DNA of 64,000 nucleotides from Scleropages formosus (taxonomy: Eukaryota > Chordata > Actinopteri > Osteoglossiformes > Osteoglossidae), in assembly GCF_900964775.1 (NCBI RefSeq), contig NC_041825.1, positions 11,657,001-11,721,000 on the forward strand, in the 5' to 3' direction. A program made the translations under genes and the position numbers. Numbering within the stretch: the stretch's first letter is position 1; each line of letters opens with the position of its first letter. Positions 1-11,110 of this stretch are shown piece after piece. Below the pieces are notes generated by a model. That model made no database searches. It was not told where the DNA came from and was given only the letters and a program-made list of their open reading frames with translations.

Positions 1-69
1 AATTATTCTGTCACAAAAAAACCAATAATGCTTCTTAGTGTATAAGAAACACATACAGTTTTGTGCTTG

Positions 70-615
70 GTGATGTCAACCTGAAGGCTCCTGATTTGAA
101 TCCCAGTCCTGCTATGGTACCTTCCTTCTCCTTACTCTGAACTGATTTAGTAAGAGTACCGGACTGTACAAATGGGCAATATTTCTAAAGTTGACTATGC
201 AACATCTGTAAGTCATCCTGGGCAAAGGATTCACATAAGTAATTGCAATGCCTAAATCAGGACACATAATGCACGCCATTTAAAAAAAATATTCAGTGCA
301 GTTCCAAAGAAAAACCTAACTGAAATGTGTTTCTAGTCCAAAGAGGCACTTTTTTTATTTAGATGTTTCTTTTTCTAATATTCAGATCTGCAACTTCATA
401 TAACTTTGAACTTTGTGCATCAAAAATGACTACTGAAGGTGACTTTTTGAATTACAGTTGGTAGCAGGTTTAAATCCCACCTTCAGCTGTAGTACTCTTG
501 AGCAAGGTACTTACCCTAAATTGCTCCAATGAAATTACCCAGCTGTAGAAATGGGTAAATAAAGCAGTTTAACACTGTAAGTAGCTTAAAACTGCGTCAG
601 CTAATGAGTAAATGT
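70..615 (+). repeat. Two degenerate tRNA-derived SINEs (SINE-B type)
   Basis: Two decayed copies, about 70-200 and 455-615. Both show the body of a SINE type seen better preserved elsewhere in the window: a B-box-like segment (tttgaatcccag, tttaaatcccac), then 'cccttgagcaaggtacttaccct', split here as an area around 495-515, then 'acccagctgta' and 'aatgggtaaat'. The second copy ends in a tail like 'gcgtcagctaatgagtaaatg'. The family name is my label only. They lie in intron 1 of BMERB1. Confidence 0.6.
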
Positions 616-1274
616 AGTGAAACATATTTCCATTTCAGAGATCATGGATGAAAAAAGTGTACAATTTATTTTATACTTAATTGGGGGAAAAATGGGATTG
701 ACAAAATGACTATTGCTTTACTATTACTGACTTAGTGTATCAAAAATGACTATTGACCACTGCAATGCCATATTAATATTTACAGAGGAGCACAGCTATA
801 ACAGCCCGCGTCTCACCTCTGAGGTAAATTGTGAGCGATGGGTGCGGAATCACGTGACTTCCGCCAAGGTAACGCGCGAGCCCGGCTCCGCCCACGGTGA
901 CACCTTGACGCACCGCACGGGAAAGAAGGGTGCGCGCGGCGACAGAGTGTGCTAGAAAGGGTTCCTCTCAGGTGACACTCCACACAGCTGGCGGGCACGT
1001 GCAAGACTGTTGTGCTCATTTCAAAGTTCGGGAGTGTTTTAACTTTGCGCCATATTTTTTGTTGCTACTCACTGTCTAAGAAAATTTGCAGAGAAACGGG
1101 GGGGGTGACGTGTGCATCGTCTGCGTCAAGACGAAATGAGTGTAAACACAGTAAAGCACCCAATCATGTTAAACCGTGCTTACCCGTCAGTATGGGCAAA
1201 AAAAGAACGACGTGTCGTGATGTGCAGATAAAATTACTGAGATTTACGGTTTACAGCTGAGCAGGTGGGCTCAC

Positions 1275-1362
1275 CTTTGTCCGGCCGCCACTCGGTCTCC
1301 AGAACGGCGCCGTAGCTCCTCAGCGTCCGCTCGCACTCCGACATCGATTTCTTCACTTCCAT
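1275..1362 (-). CDS. BMERB1: BMERB1 first coding exon (partial gene)
   Basis: First coding exon of a gene that runs off the left edge. ATG is at 1362-1360 and the donor (G|GTGAGC) follows base 1275. It encodes 29 residues beginning MEVKKSMSECER and containing LRSYGAVLETEW, which resembles remembered human BMERB1 (C16orf45), MELKQSLS...PLRRYGAVEETAW. BMERB1 is a bivalent Mical/EHBP Rab-binding (bMERB) domain protein linked to Rab/cytoskeleton function; the bMERB helices themselves are encoded by exons outside this window. Support also comes from the neighbour MPV17L, which is adjacent to BMERB1 on the same strand in human. The surrounding 1260-1640 stretch is CpG-rich, as expected for a promoter. 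I saw no second exon between 1 and 1270. Identification rests on a short exon plus synteny. Confidence 0.72.
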
Positions 1363-1596
1363 ACTAACACACTCACTGACTGACCGACTTCAAGCACAAC
1401 CAAGGCGTCACACGCTTAAAACCGCCTTCTTTTCACCAGCTGGCTGTTTCCCGATGATGTAAGTATAGGTATTTTTAACGTTTTGTCACTTTTTACGGGC
1501 TTTAATGTTGCGCCGAACGCGAGGCGCTCAGCATCTTTCTTCTTGGAGGAGGATGAAGCTTGAAGCCCTCCTGACGCGAGACCGGGAAGGATGCGC

Positions 1597-1608
1597 TGCG
1601 CATGCGCA
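1597..1608. promoter_or_regulatory. Palindromic NRF1-type site upstream of BMERB1
   Basis: The sequence TGCGCATGCGCA is a perfect match to the palindromic NRF1 consensus. It sits about 235 bp upstream of the BMERB1 start codon inside a CpG-rich stretch. Binding is inferred from the motif only. Confidence 0.55.
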
Positions 1609-1690
1609 GAACGGACGGAGGCTGAAGCGCGGGGATCACAGGACGAGTATCGCCGGGTGTGTGAACGCCGCACAGATGGGGCAGCAGGTG

Positions 1691-1862
1691 GCGTGGTGGT
1701 TACAGTTGTTCCCTTACTAATCTGAAGTTTCCTGACGGGAATCCCATTTCCTGCTGTATAACCCTTGACCAAGGAAATTACCCTGAAGTGATACAGTAAA
1801 ACTTACCCAGCTGTACAAATGGGTAAATCATTTCAAGTGAGTTACACCAACAGATAAGATTC
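1691..1862 (+). repeat. SINE-B copy, degenerate
   Basis: tRNA-like head 'gcgtggtggttacagttg', a B-box relic near 1735, then the body 'cttacccagctgtacaaatg' and 'gggtaaat'. It overlaps the far upstream region of BMERB1, so part of any antisense reading of this stretch is repeat sequence. Confidence 0.6.
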
Positions 1863-1918
1863 CAATTGCCTGTGCTTTGTCAAAATAATTTGAATTGAAT
1901 AGTGAGTCGGACTTTACT

Positions 1919-2182
1919 GTAAATCCACCATCATCATCATCAATCATCATCATCATCATCATCGGGGGCACGGTGGCGCAGCGGGCTTGGCCAGGTCCTG
2001 CTCTCTGGTAGGTCTGGGGTTCGAGTCCTGTTTGGGGTGCCTTGTGACGGACTGGTGTCCCATTCTGGATGTGTCCGTCCCTCCCTCCAGACTTACACCC
2101 TGTGTTGCTGGGTTAGGCTCCAGCTCACTGCGATCCTGCTTGGGACAGGCGGCTTCAGCCACCGTGTGTGTAAATCCATCAA
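1919..2182 (+). repeat. SINE-A copy with (ATC)n expansion in its left duplication
   Basis: SINE-A is the dominant short repeat here (my label): A-box-like 'ggtggcgcagcggg', B-box 'ggttcgagtcc', a GC-rich body with 'gtgttgctgggttaggctcc', and an end made of (TG)n. Element at 1964-2170. The flank at 1919 ('gtaaatccaccatc') is matched by the flank at 2170 ('gtaaatccatcaac'), so it looks like a target-site duplication; the left copy has grown into an (ATC)n run at 1929-1963. Confidence 0.75.
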
Positions 2183-3483
2183 CTGGGTAGAATAATTGTG
2201 CAAGGGTTGAATATCTTAAGGCTGAGGGAAAGGAAGAAAATTACATTTGCCATAACCAATCATTGAGGCTATGTTGTTTAGCCATGTTTTGACAAAAAAG
2301 GGTCAAGAACAGTTTTTTTTTCCTTTCACCTTTTAATTTTTTAAAAAAAAATAGAAATGACATGTTAACGGGTGACAATTTTGGTGGACTAAATATAATT
2401 ACAACTAACCATCAAAAACGAAAGTTTCAAAAGTCAGTAAACAAAATGTAAATTCCAGCATTTTATTTTCAAGCATCAGTTTTGTCCATCGATATGGTAC
2501 CGAAAAAATACCTACAAAACCATTGTTTTTGTTTACATGATATTGACAACTTAAATATTATCTAGACAAGAGCTTTTTAGCTTTCCACGAATAAGGCACA
2601 GTAAGCACAAAGAAATTGGTCCGATGGCTGAATTGTATTAACTGTACAATTAAAAACACTGCTAATTACTCTAATTACTATATCATAGGCAAAAATACCT
2701 ATACTGATACATACAACAGTTTACAGAAATTAGTCAAAAAGAAACATGTAGCATCCTAATGGCCTAAATTCAGTTTTCTAACTGCATTATAATTTAACCT
2801 AAGGAAAAAGCAGCTGACTTATTGTGACAAAACAGCACAGCAACAAGTATGCCACATCACTGCAAGTGCATCAATTGAAAATAAATACACAAATATTAAA
2901 TAATTCTAACAATGGTAGAATGTTGATGCTTTTCAGATGCTTCTTCAGCTTCTGCTACAACTTTTAAAAAACATTTTCTATAGAAAACTTTTTGAATGTG
3001 GGTTTACTTCAGTTGCTTATTCCATTGGAATAATAACACAGTATATGGAAAAAGCACAAAGGCCCTCAGATGCAGCCTTCCGTGTCTTGATTTGGATTAA
3101 ATTATTTTTTCCTTTATTTAGCTGACTCCTTTGTCCAAGGTGGATTATAGGGTAACAATTGTTTGTTAAAATAAGGAATATTGTATTACTCATTTTAAAA
3201 CACATTAAGAAACTTTTTGTTTGATATATGTCCAAAATAGAACACATTCTATAAAATTTAAAAATGTCACTGCAAGCATATTGTTTTATCATTTAAGTGC
3301 TGTAAGACATTCAACCAACAGTTAAAGAATAATTTCTAAATTATTTTAAAGCAAAACCCAACATAGATGAAAGCATACAAGATTCAAGTGTATAAATCAA
3401 TGATGCAACTGTTGTAAAAGTACCAAACAAGACTGCTACAGGGGTAATGTGATGCAATTAATAAAATACCTTATATTAGTTAA

Positions 3484-3666
3484 GGCTGTGTGGTGGCGCA
3501 GCGGGTTTGGCTTATGCCTGCTCTCTGGAAGGTCTGGGGTTCAAGTCCTGCTTGGGGTGCCCTGTGACAAGCTGGCATCCCGCCCTGGGTGTGTCCCCTG
3601 CACCCCGCACTGTTGGGTTAGGCTCCGGCTTGCTGCAACCCCGCTCAGGACAAGTGGTTGTAGACA
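3484..3666 (+). repeat. SINE-A copy
   Basis: Starts 'ggtggcgcagcgggtttgg', has the B-box form 'ggttcaagtcctg', the 'ctgttgggttaggctccggc' body and ends near 'aggacaagtggttgtaga'. This copy lacks the terminal (TG)n. Confidence 0.75.
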
Positions 3667-4590
3667 TTAAAAGCATATAAGTTAAATTAAAAAAAAAAAT
3701 AAAATAAAAGGCAAACACCAGCCTGTGGTTTTAATCATAGGCTTTCCCATTACATCACCAGTATACTATATATCAGCACCTAGCTAACCAATTTCCATGC
3801 AGAATGTGTAAAAAGGGTACACCCCTTTTACCTGAAGGTATTTCAATTGCCCACTTTTTCTTGACTAGCAATCTTCTCTTTCAATAGCCAACCTAAATAT
3901 GGTTTTAAAGATTATTTATTTCAACTGCCCAGCCTAAGCACACCACTGATCACAATTAAGTAAATTTCAACTAAATCAATCACCAACACAAATACATACA
4001 CAATCCTTGTACATAATAAATTTACGTTAACATCAGCATCCAAAAATGACAATTTAAACCACTTTTCCCACTTACACCACTCTCAACAAATTGAATGCAA
4101 CAGCCACACATCTCGAACCTTGTTTGATACCCTTAGACCAGAGCATACCATACCCTGCTCACGTCAGCTGTGATGTCAATTTTACATTCAGGAACTCATC
4201 AAACTCCCTTTTTCTCTACCATGGTACCATGCAGGTAAGTACACAGCAGTTTCTTCAGCTATTACATCACACATACTATGAAATATATGTCTAAATGTGC
4301 ACTTCTTATAGTGCAGTATGTCACGATCAACATCTAAAGTGCAAACACCGCCACATTAACACATATTTATCTGATAACATTTCCATGGCTTGTTCGGTGG
4401 GTGTCTCATGTTTCTGTTAGCTCTGCCACACCGTATGCGGGTCAAAATACTTGTCACTGTACATTTCAGTTTTATTCAGAGCTCTAGAGTAAATCCAGAA
4501 TTCTGTTGTACATACAGGTATCAACTTAGAACAGGGTTCCGTTCCGATGACCTTGTCATAAACTGACTTCATGTAAGCCACTCATGTTAA

Positions 4591-4891
4591 GGGGGGCTGA
4601 GGTGGCAGGGCGGGTTTGCCCGGGGCCTGCTCTGTGGTGGGTCTGGGGTTCGAGTCCTGCTTGGGGTACCTTGCGGCAGACTGCCATCCTGTCCTGGGTG
4701 TGTCCCCTCCCTCTTCAGCTATACATTTAATTTATTCACTTAGCAGACGCTTGTCTCCAAAGCGACTTACAATGGATACTATGTATCGTTACTAGCCCAC
4801 ACACCTTATTCACCAAGGTGACAGCCTTGCGCCCTGTGTTGCTGGGTTAGGCTCCTGTTCGCCACAACGCTGCTTGGGATAAGAGGTTGTA
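4591..4891 (+). repeat. SINE-A copy interrupted by a younger SINE fragment
   Basis: SINE-A from 4591 to 4720 resumes at 4822 ('agccttgcgccctgtgttgc'). The interrupting 101 bp (4721-4821) is a minus-strand fragment of the longer V-type SINE: its tail reads 'ttcacttagcagacgcttg' and it goes on to 'cacacaccttattcaccaag'. The nesting shows the V-type SINE inserted after this SINE-A copy. Confidence 0.75.
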
Positions 4892-5534
4892 GATATCATG
4901 TGCGTGATTCATGTTATGCTAATGCAGAATGAATAATATAAAGCACAGTATTCATTTTTTCATGCTGCACTATTTCTACTTTAATTTCTAAATCTGTTTT
5001 CTTTCATTTTTTTCATACCTGCACCACCAGAATGCGCAGGTTTTCACTTGCTAACCACTGTAGAAAAAAAAAAAAAAAAAACTAAAAGAATCACCAAAAA
5101 GGTTCTGTCAGTAAAACAGAGTTTTGTAACCAAAAAGTGATTGCTGATAGGCATACAGAGTCAATAGCAGATATTGGTTGCCTTGAAGCAGCGCGGACAG
5201 CAGATGGAACGGTCGTCGTTACACGTTACGACCAAAGGTTGAGACGCAACAAAAATAAGTTGGATGAGATAGCCAATGTTAAGCCCAGGTCATCAGAAGT
5301 TGAGGACTACATGTATTTTTTCAGATTCAAAGCCTTATCTTGGGTCAATTTCAAGCAACAGAACTATTATGAACTAGCAACTAAGAAACAACTAATGTGG
5401 TTCACATAAGAGGATACAAAACCGAGTGCTTACTGTAACACACCTTTCATACATACGTTATAAGAAGGAATCTCTGGTTTTTCTATACTTTTCCTTTGTA
5501 TTGCTCCCTCAGGGCACCTTGTGCTTAGTTAGCA

Positions 5535-7181
5535 TTATTTAACCTGGCTCTCTTCAGGTGACTGGTCCTTCTGAGGGCCCAGGATCCAGGCCACGGCTGA
5601 AGATGCTGTACCATCCCCATTCTGCTGTGAGAAGCAAAGGAAAGTGGCCCACAGGAAAGCACAGCAACCAGTGAATGTTGTGCGCAAGTACAGAGGTACC
5701 AGCACGAAGTTCAGGAACTGAAGATGAATGAGAAGAGCGAGAGTATCTCATTAGAAAGCTATGATGTATGACGTAGCATATGATAATGCAGAAAATGTCC
5801 TGTGTGTCTAATACACAATATCACACATAATACAAAAGCATACAATAAATCATTGTAATTTATGCATCCATTATGTACACAAAATTTGCCCCAAAAATCT
5901 TTTTTCGGTAGAAATCAGTAATTATAAATTAAACTACTAGAAGAATATTCACATGCACACATGAAATGTAAACTAATGTCTGTAACACAAAGTATAATCT
6001 GTATTAGTACATTTCTGTAAAATAGAGCTGATGAGATTGGATTCAACATTTCTCATGGTGAAAGCATTCAGATTCATACATTTACCTGCACAAATGGCCA
6101 GTACATTAGCCCAGTCTATAGCAAAAAAGAAAAAAAAAAAAAATCAGTGCAGAAATTATGGGAACACACTCATCTTTAACATCTGATGTCTACTGCAGTC
6201 TTGCTAACAGAACAGTTTCAGTAGTTATACAGTGGAATTTCCTAGAAAGAACTAAATGTATAACTAATGCTCTCAGTCCTGGTTAAACAGAGATGATTAT
6301 GAACCAAAGCATGAAAAGAATACACCACACTCTGGTTTTCTCACTGTCAGTCAAGGAGAAAGCTGGATGGTGGTTTGGGAACGGAGATCAGCGTTCTAAT
6401 CTTACCCTGTATGTGTTGAGGAATTTGTCTCTCCAATCTTGTAAGATATCATTCTTGCCATCCAAGAAACTCAGTCCTGAAGGAAAGAAAGACAACTATT
6501 AAAGACCAAATAGCAGGTCACGTTATTAATATTATAGATTCAAGTATAACACAATACTCTATTCAGTATTATACAATATTCAATATTTTAACCACTAGGG
6601 AAGGTTGTGTCCTGGTCTGAGCCGTTGGCTTGCAGTGAAGGTTTTGGGTTTGAACACTACAGCTGTAATGCTTTTGATCAAGGTGCTTACCTTAAAATGA
6701 TACAGTAAGAATACCGTTCTGTATAAATGAGTATTTGTAAAATCTAATTTTCGCACTGTAGCCGAGCAAAAATAATAATGGTGTTTTCCGTACATGATTT
6801 CATCATGAGGAAATGGTGAGATAATTATAATAAGCATGTCCACCACCACATGACTTTTTTGCGTATTTATCCGATACCTGTATAAAACACGCTGGTGGCC
6901 ACCGGGGCCGCCACGGTCTGGTCCAGCAGCACTTTTCGCAGCACCATTCCCACGGATCTTCCGGGAAAGCGGCGCTCCAGCGCGCGCATCCAGAAGTAAT
7001 TGAAGTTGCCATGGAAACTGAAAGCCACGAGCGCGACCTTGCGCGTGTGAGTCCAGTCAATGTTCTTCTTCCGGGAAAACCACTGATGTACGCAGTCTCC
7101 GCCAGCGAACAGACAGCCGTACAGAGTCACGTTGGTGAGCCAAGGGTACCGTTTCACTTTTTCTAGAACGGTCGTTCTCAT
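5535..7181 (-). CDS. MPV17L: MPV17L, Mpv17/PMP22-family membrane protein
   Basis: Four coding exons on the minus strand: 7181-6878, 6476-6406, 6115-6086 (only 30 nt) and 5717-5535, total 588 nt, 195 residues (human about 196). Phases join cleanly. The N-terminus MRTTVLEKVKRYPWLTNV matches the Mpv17-family start; later landmarks are HGNFNYFWMRALERRFPG, TGLMYWPFVQ (exon 3) and FLWATFLCFSQQNGDG in the last exon. The family comprises small proteins with four membrane segments in peroxisomal or mitochondrial membranes; MPV17L has been tied to reactive-oxygen handling, and its biochemical activity is not settled. A degenerate SINE sits in intron 1. The gene is divergent to PDXDC1 and on the same strand as BMERB1, as in human. 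Confidence 0.93.
6588..6740 (+). repeat. SINE-B copy in MPV17L intron 1
   Basis: Decayed copy with 'gggtttgaacactacagctg' (B-box area), 'gatcaaggtgcttacctt' and 'gtataaatgagtatttgta'. It lies between exons 1 and 2 of MPV17L, antisense to the gene. Confidence 0.5.
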
Positions 7182-7599
7182 TTTCTTAACTTGAAGAAAA
7201 ATGTAGCATACTTACAAGACTGCCAAGAGCAGAAGCTTGTCTGCGAATTAGGAGGAGGTGTCCACTTTTGTGAAAACTTTTCAGAAAAGACGCTGAGTGT
7301 TACGACGACGCAACGTTCAGTCCTGCTTATGTCAATGAAGATTGTCGAGATTTCGATAAGCGAGAGGTTCTCGTTGCTTAGTGAGTCCCAGCGATTTACA
7401 TGGTGGTGTTACTCTTGTGAGGAGAGCGCTGCCAACTTGGTATGCAATAGGAAATCGTGCGAATTCCAGAACGCGAAGCCTGTGCACGACTGCTGCAGCC
7501 AATAGGAACACCCTCAACACCCTCGTCCTCCTCCTTGGCCACGCCCCCGCCTGACGTAACGTGAGACAAGTCAGCCATATTGGGGCGACTCCAGTAAAA
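7182..7599. promoter_or_regulatory. Upstream region of MPV17L
   Basis: Sequence just upstream of the MPV17L start. It has a moderate CpG content and a GC-box-like 'ccacgcccccgcc' near 7540. No TATA box is evident. It ends at the A-rich 3' end of an inverted LINE remnant at 7600. Promoter role is inferred from position. Confidence 0.4.
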
Positions 7600-8545
7600 A
7601 CTTTTTTTTTTTAAATTTTTTTATTAAACAATTAAAACACTCAAAATACGTACAAGAACATTAATTTAGGACAATCGAACCTAGCCAGGGGAAATTAACA
7701 AACAAAATGAATAAAATATACACAAAACTTACTAAACACTCCAATAACTCCATCAACACCTTAAAAATACAGTATAATAATTCAGTCTAGACTAATGGCC
7801 TTCTTACAGTCCTCCATAGTGTTTATGCACTGCTTAAATTCTTTGGAGGTGGCATGAATTAATTTGTCAGAGCTGTTACCGTTTGCATAGAGGGTTTTCA
7901 TTGCGCTATAGAAATAACTCCTGAATCCAAAACTTTGTAAACAGTAAAAAATAAAGGGGTGCACAACAGTATCAGAAGCCTTGTAGAAATCCAAAAACAA
8001 TATACAGCTCTCATCTACAACAAAATTAGAATAATCAATGAGGTCTAGGACCAGTCTTATGTTGTGTTGAAAATATGCGTGTTACTAAACCCAGATTGAT
8101 TTTCCTCAGTAACCAAATCGGACACATTTATTTATTTAGCAGATGCTTTTCTCCAGAGCGACTTCCAATGAACTCTGTGTGGTGTTATGAGCCCACACAC
8201 CTTATTCACCAAGCTGACTTACACTGCTAGATACACTACTTACACTGGGTCACTCATCCATACATCAGTGGAACACACTCTCTCTGTCACTCACACTATG
8301 GGTGAACCTGAACAGCATGTCTTTGGAGTGTGGGAGGAAACCAGAGCAGCAGGAGGAAACCCACGTAGACACAGGAAGATCATGCAAACTCCAGCAGTAC
8401 TACTCGGTGTGCCACCAAGCCACACTTGTTTAAATTATCTGACAAACACAGTGGCAAAAATTTTATAATCATTGTGAAGTAAACTAACTGGTCTCCAACT
8501 GTCAATAAAGAGCAAGTCTTTTTTAGGCTTAGGAATAAACAGATT
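7600..8545 (-). mobile_element. LINE remnant with reverse-transcriptase fragments and poly(A) end
   Basis: Minus-strand non-LTR retrotransposon remnant. From its 5' side: a piece encoding IPKPKKDLLFIDSWRPVSLL and then HNDYKIFATV (8429-8545), typical of the start of a LINE reverse-transcriptase domain; a V-type SINE inserted at 8123-8426; then ENQSGFSN near 8100 and FLDFYKASDTVVHPF (around 7950-8000), the motif-A region with its first catalytic Asp (FLD). The 3' end at 7600-7630 is A-rich with an AATAAA, so this LINE ends in poly(A), unlike the SINE-partner LINE at 12140. The RT domain is incomplete between these pieces and the 3' end. Clade is not certain (L1/Tx1-like by style). Confidence 0.75.
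8123..8426 (-). repeat. V-type SINE inserted in the LINE remnant
   Basis: Reverse-oriented SINE. Its 3' tail reads on the plus strand as 'atttagcagatgcttttctc', followed by 'cacacaccttattcaccaag', the central block 'gaacagcatgtctttggag' with 'gtgggaggaaaccagag', and ends at the tRNA-like head near 'gtgccaccaagccacac'. The central block resembles the conserved domain of vertebrate V-SINEs (DANA-like). Confidence 0.75.
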
Positions 8546-8549
8546 ACTC

Positions 8550-8640
8550 AGCCTAAAAAAGACTTGCTCTTTATTGACAATTGGAGACCAGTTTGTCTAC
8601 TTAGCTCCATTGCTAAAATGCTGAGCACTGTGACTTCCGC
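8550..8640 (+). mobile_element. Short LINE fragment in opposite orientation to its neighbour
   Basis: Plus-strand fragment encoding KKDLLFIDNWRPVCLLSSIA then KML. Its first 51 bases (8550-8600) are the near-perfect reverse complement of 8479-8529 in the adjoining minus-strand LINE, about three mismatches, with a 20-base spacer. Beyond 8600 the two diverge. Confidence 0.7.
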
Positions 8641-9723
8641 ATTCTGATGGTTACGTCTCCACGTTACATACGTCCCCGCAGTACAACAATGACCTTTGTA
8701 ATAATACATTGATAAACTGCAACCACCGTTACATACGAAAGGGTGACTTTCTAAGAAATAGGCCGAAGTTGAATATTGATATTGCTCTGGGAAAGGACCA
8801 GCAATATATTCCATGGTTTTACTTGTTGATAATTATGTTTTGGAGGCACGACAATGCAAATAAAACAAATGAGAAACAAAACCAATGTCTTTAACTTCTG
8901 TATGTACCTAAATTTATCCTGTCTCTCTGCTCCCTTCTGTCCACTAATAATGGTTTAAACCAAATTCAGAACTGTGACAGCTGGCCTACTTCCCTGATGG
9001 TACCACTGTTCCTACTAAACACCAGCCAGTCATTGTAGCTGAAATAGTTTAAAATACAGCAGTAGGTAAAATAATTAAAAGACTGTGAAAATGCAAATTC
9101 TCTGATTCATCATTATTAACCAACTGCATGGGACTGCTGCACCTCACCTCCCTCCATTCAATGCTGGAACCAGAGTAAGAACTCAACTATCTCACAGCTG
9201 TTGTTGTCTCACCTTAACTCTCCTGCAGCTGTTTAATTGTTTGTTTGTAGGGTACATTGCAGACACCGAAGCAATACGATACGATAAGATGAAAGCTTTT
9301 TACTTGATTCACTTTTGCCAGGCTGTGTTTACCTCCACATTTATACTTTAAGGGCAAAATTCATTTTATGAGTTTATTCCCTCGAATACTTTTAGTAATA
9401 TCAACCTAAATTATTTGTTTTTAAAATATCTTTTATTTTAGTTAAAATTACGCCTGAAGTTATAAGGCTAATCGAATAGGAATAATGAAAACATGGGAAT
9501 TAAAAGTTCTTACCTATAAACTTTTAGCAAATTTTCTAATCCATGTTCATCATGTAAAGTGGTTGTAAATATACAGATGAGATTTTATTAGGATGCTCTG
9601 TAAGGTGCTCTCCATATACCATTTTTTGTCTTAATCATTCTTATCTTTTTTTGTCAGTTACTAAACGCTTGCTGCTGCAGGCTGCACAGTTTTCATAAGT
9701 GTTTTCCAGCTCTTATCATGTAA
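8641..9723. other. Intergenic, nothing recognised
   Basis: AT-rich sequence between the LINE remnants and the next SINE. I see no exon, RNA gene or clear repeat on either strand. Confidence 0.4.
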
Positions 9724-9961
9724 ACACACACACAGAGACACACACACACACACACAGTCTGAAACTGCTTTTCCTGAGCAGGGTTCTGGTAAACTGGAGC
9801 CTAACCCGGCAACACATGGTGCAAGGCTGGAGGGGAGGGGATGCACCCAGGATGGGACACCAGTCCATCGCAAGGTACCCCAAGCAGGACTCGAACCCCA
9901 GACCCACCAGCAAGCGGGACCCGGCCAAACCCGCTGCGCCACCGCATCCCCCGTCATGTAA
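9716..9961 (-). repeat. SINE-A copy with target-site duplication
   Basis: Minus-strand SINE-A, 9724-9953, beginning with a (CA)n run (its 3' end) and ending with the complement of 'ggtggcgcagcgggtttgg'. The flanks 'tcatgtaa' at 9716-9723 and 9954-9961 match and look like the target-site duplication. Confidence 0.8.
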
Positions 9962-10082
9962 TCAGTCGCACTTAAATTTTTCTACTTGTACTAAACATTA
10001 AACCCCTAATAGCTGCATGCATCTTCTGCAGTTCAGTTCTACTGTTAGTACAGTATGTATGGGCTTTGGTTAAAAAAAATCT

Positions 10083-10200
10083 GAGAACTCCTCACAGGCT
10101 CCTGTTTCAAATTCCAGTCCTGCTGCTGTACCCTTCAAGGCTTCAGTAAGGTAAAGTATTTGCCCTGACTTCATCCCATCATTACAGTAAAAACACTCGA
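10083..10200 (+). repeat. Degenerate SINE-B relic
   Basis: Weak similarity to the SINE-B body ('ttcaaattccagtcctgctg', 'ttacagtaaaaacac'). Low confidence. Confidence 0.35.
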
Positions 10201-10379
10201 CTCCAAGAATAATGGAGGGTGATGAAACACTTTGCACTAAGTGCCGTTTCCCATTTCCAGTAATGAGTCATTCATTGCAGACGTGCTCGTGTAATTCAGT
10301 GAATCTGTGTGATTTTGCATATAATTTATAATTGACATGAAATACTGCAAGTTTGTAAACGCGAACAGACATCAACGGA

Positions 10380-10663
10380 CTTGCGCGGGGGGGTCGCGCC
10401 CGCCCAATCAATGTTCAAGCGCATCAAATGTGACCCCCCGCAATATTTGTAATAAATCCATCGAATACTAATTGCTAATATAGAAGTTGCCACGCCCCTG
10501 ACGACGGTAACCGGAGCGTGGGTCGCGAGGACAGACGGAGAAAAGCGGCGCAGCAGAATCATGGGTTGAGCGCGAGTCGTCGTCGACTGCGGTGTTCGCG
10601 CGCGCAGCACCAGGACGCGCGGTAGGACTGCAGGGGTCTGTCGGCGACTGCCGGGGTCTGCGC

Positions 10664-10728
<65 letters not shown>

Positions 10729-11110
10729 AACACCGCGAGGGGCGGGGGCGCTGCCAGCGTGGAGCAGGAATTCCTCCCGGAAGCTCGTTGCGGTTACCCT
10801 ACGTTACGTACGCGGTCCTACCTGTCAGTCCGGCGAGGCGGGGACGCCGTAGTAGTAGGGAATCGCGGCGAGCGACACGGCGACAGTGGAGACCGTGCCG
10901 AGACCGTGCCGGGCCCGTGCGCGCAGCGGCGCCTCGCTTCCCCCATGCGCTGTCAGGATGGAGCGAGCTCACGACCAGGTACCGCTGGGTGGGGGGGGTG
11001 TGTGGGTGCGTGGGTGGGCAGTGCTGAGCCGCAGTGATTGTTGTTGTCGTCAGTAAGAGCAGCTGAGCTGCATGAAATGACGCGCGCGAGGATCCAGTAA
11101 TTGATCAATA
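10380..11110. promoter_or_regulatory. CpG-rich promoter region of PDXDC1
   Basis: CpG density is clearly above the flanks across roughly 10380-11110, covering the 5' UTR and first coding exon of PDXDC1. It contains an uninterrupted (GA)n tract upstream of the start codon. No TATA box is evident. The promoter assignment is by position and composition. Confidence 0.6.
10671..10725. repeat. (GA)n microsatellite, about 27 units
   Basis: Perfect GA dinucleotide run about 230 bp upstream of the PDXDC1 start codon. Such tracts can form unusual DNA structure and can bind GAGA-type factors; any role here is inference. Confidence 0.95.

Larger units (their letters stand above)
2183..5534. other. Intergenic between BMERB1 and MPV17L
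   Basis: AT-rich sequence with no exon I could support on either strand apart from the SINEs listed separately at 3484 and 4591 and a truncated SINE tail around 3115-3160. Part of it must be the MPV17L 3' UTR, but I could not fix its end. Short open frames at 4091-4294 and 5137-5409 match nothing I recognise. Confidence 0.5.

Noticed and set aside
5137-5409. Plus-strand open frame of 90 residues near MPV17L
   Set aside because: No splice context or recognisable family; lies in the probable 3' UTR of MPV17L on the other strand.
7573-7584. CArG-box-like 'ccatattgg' upstream of MPV17L
   Set aside because: The central A/T run is one base too short for the CC(A/T)6GG consensus.
10326-10733. Minus-strand open frame of 135 residues upstream of PDXDC1
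   Set aside because: It starts in the (GA)n tract (poly Leu-Ser) and crosses CpG-rich promoter sequence; no family resemblance.
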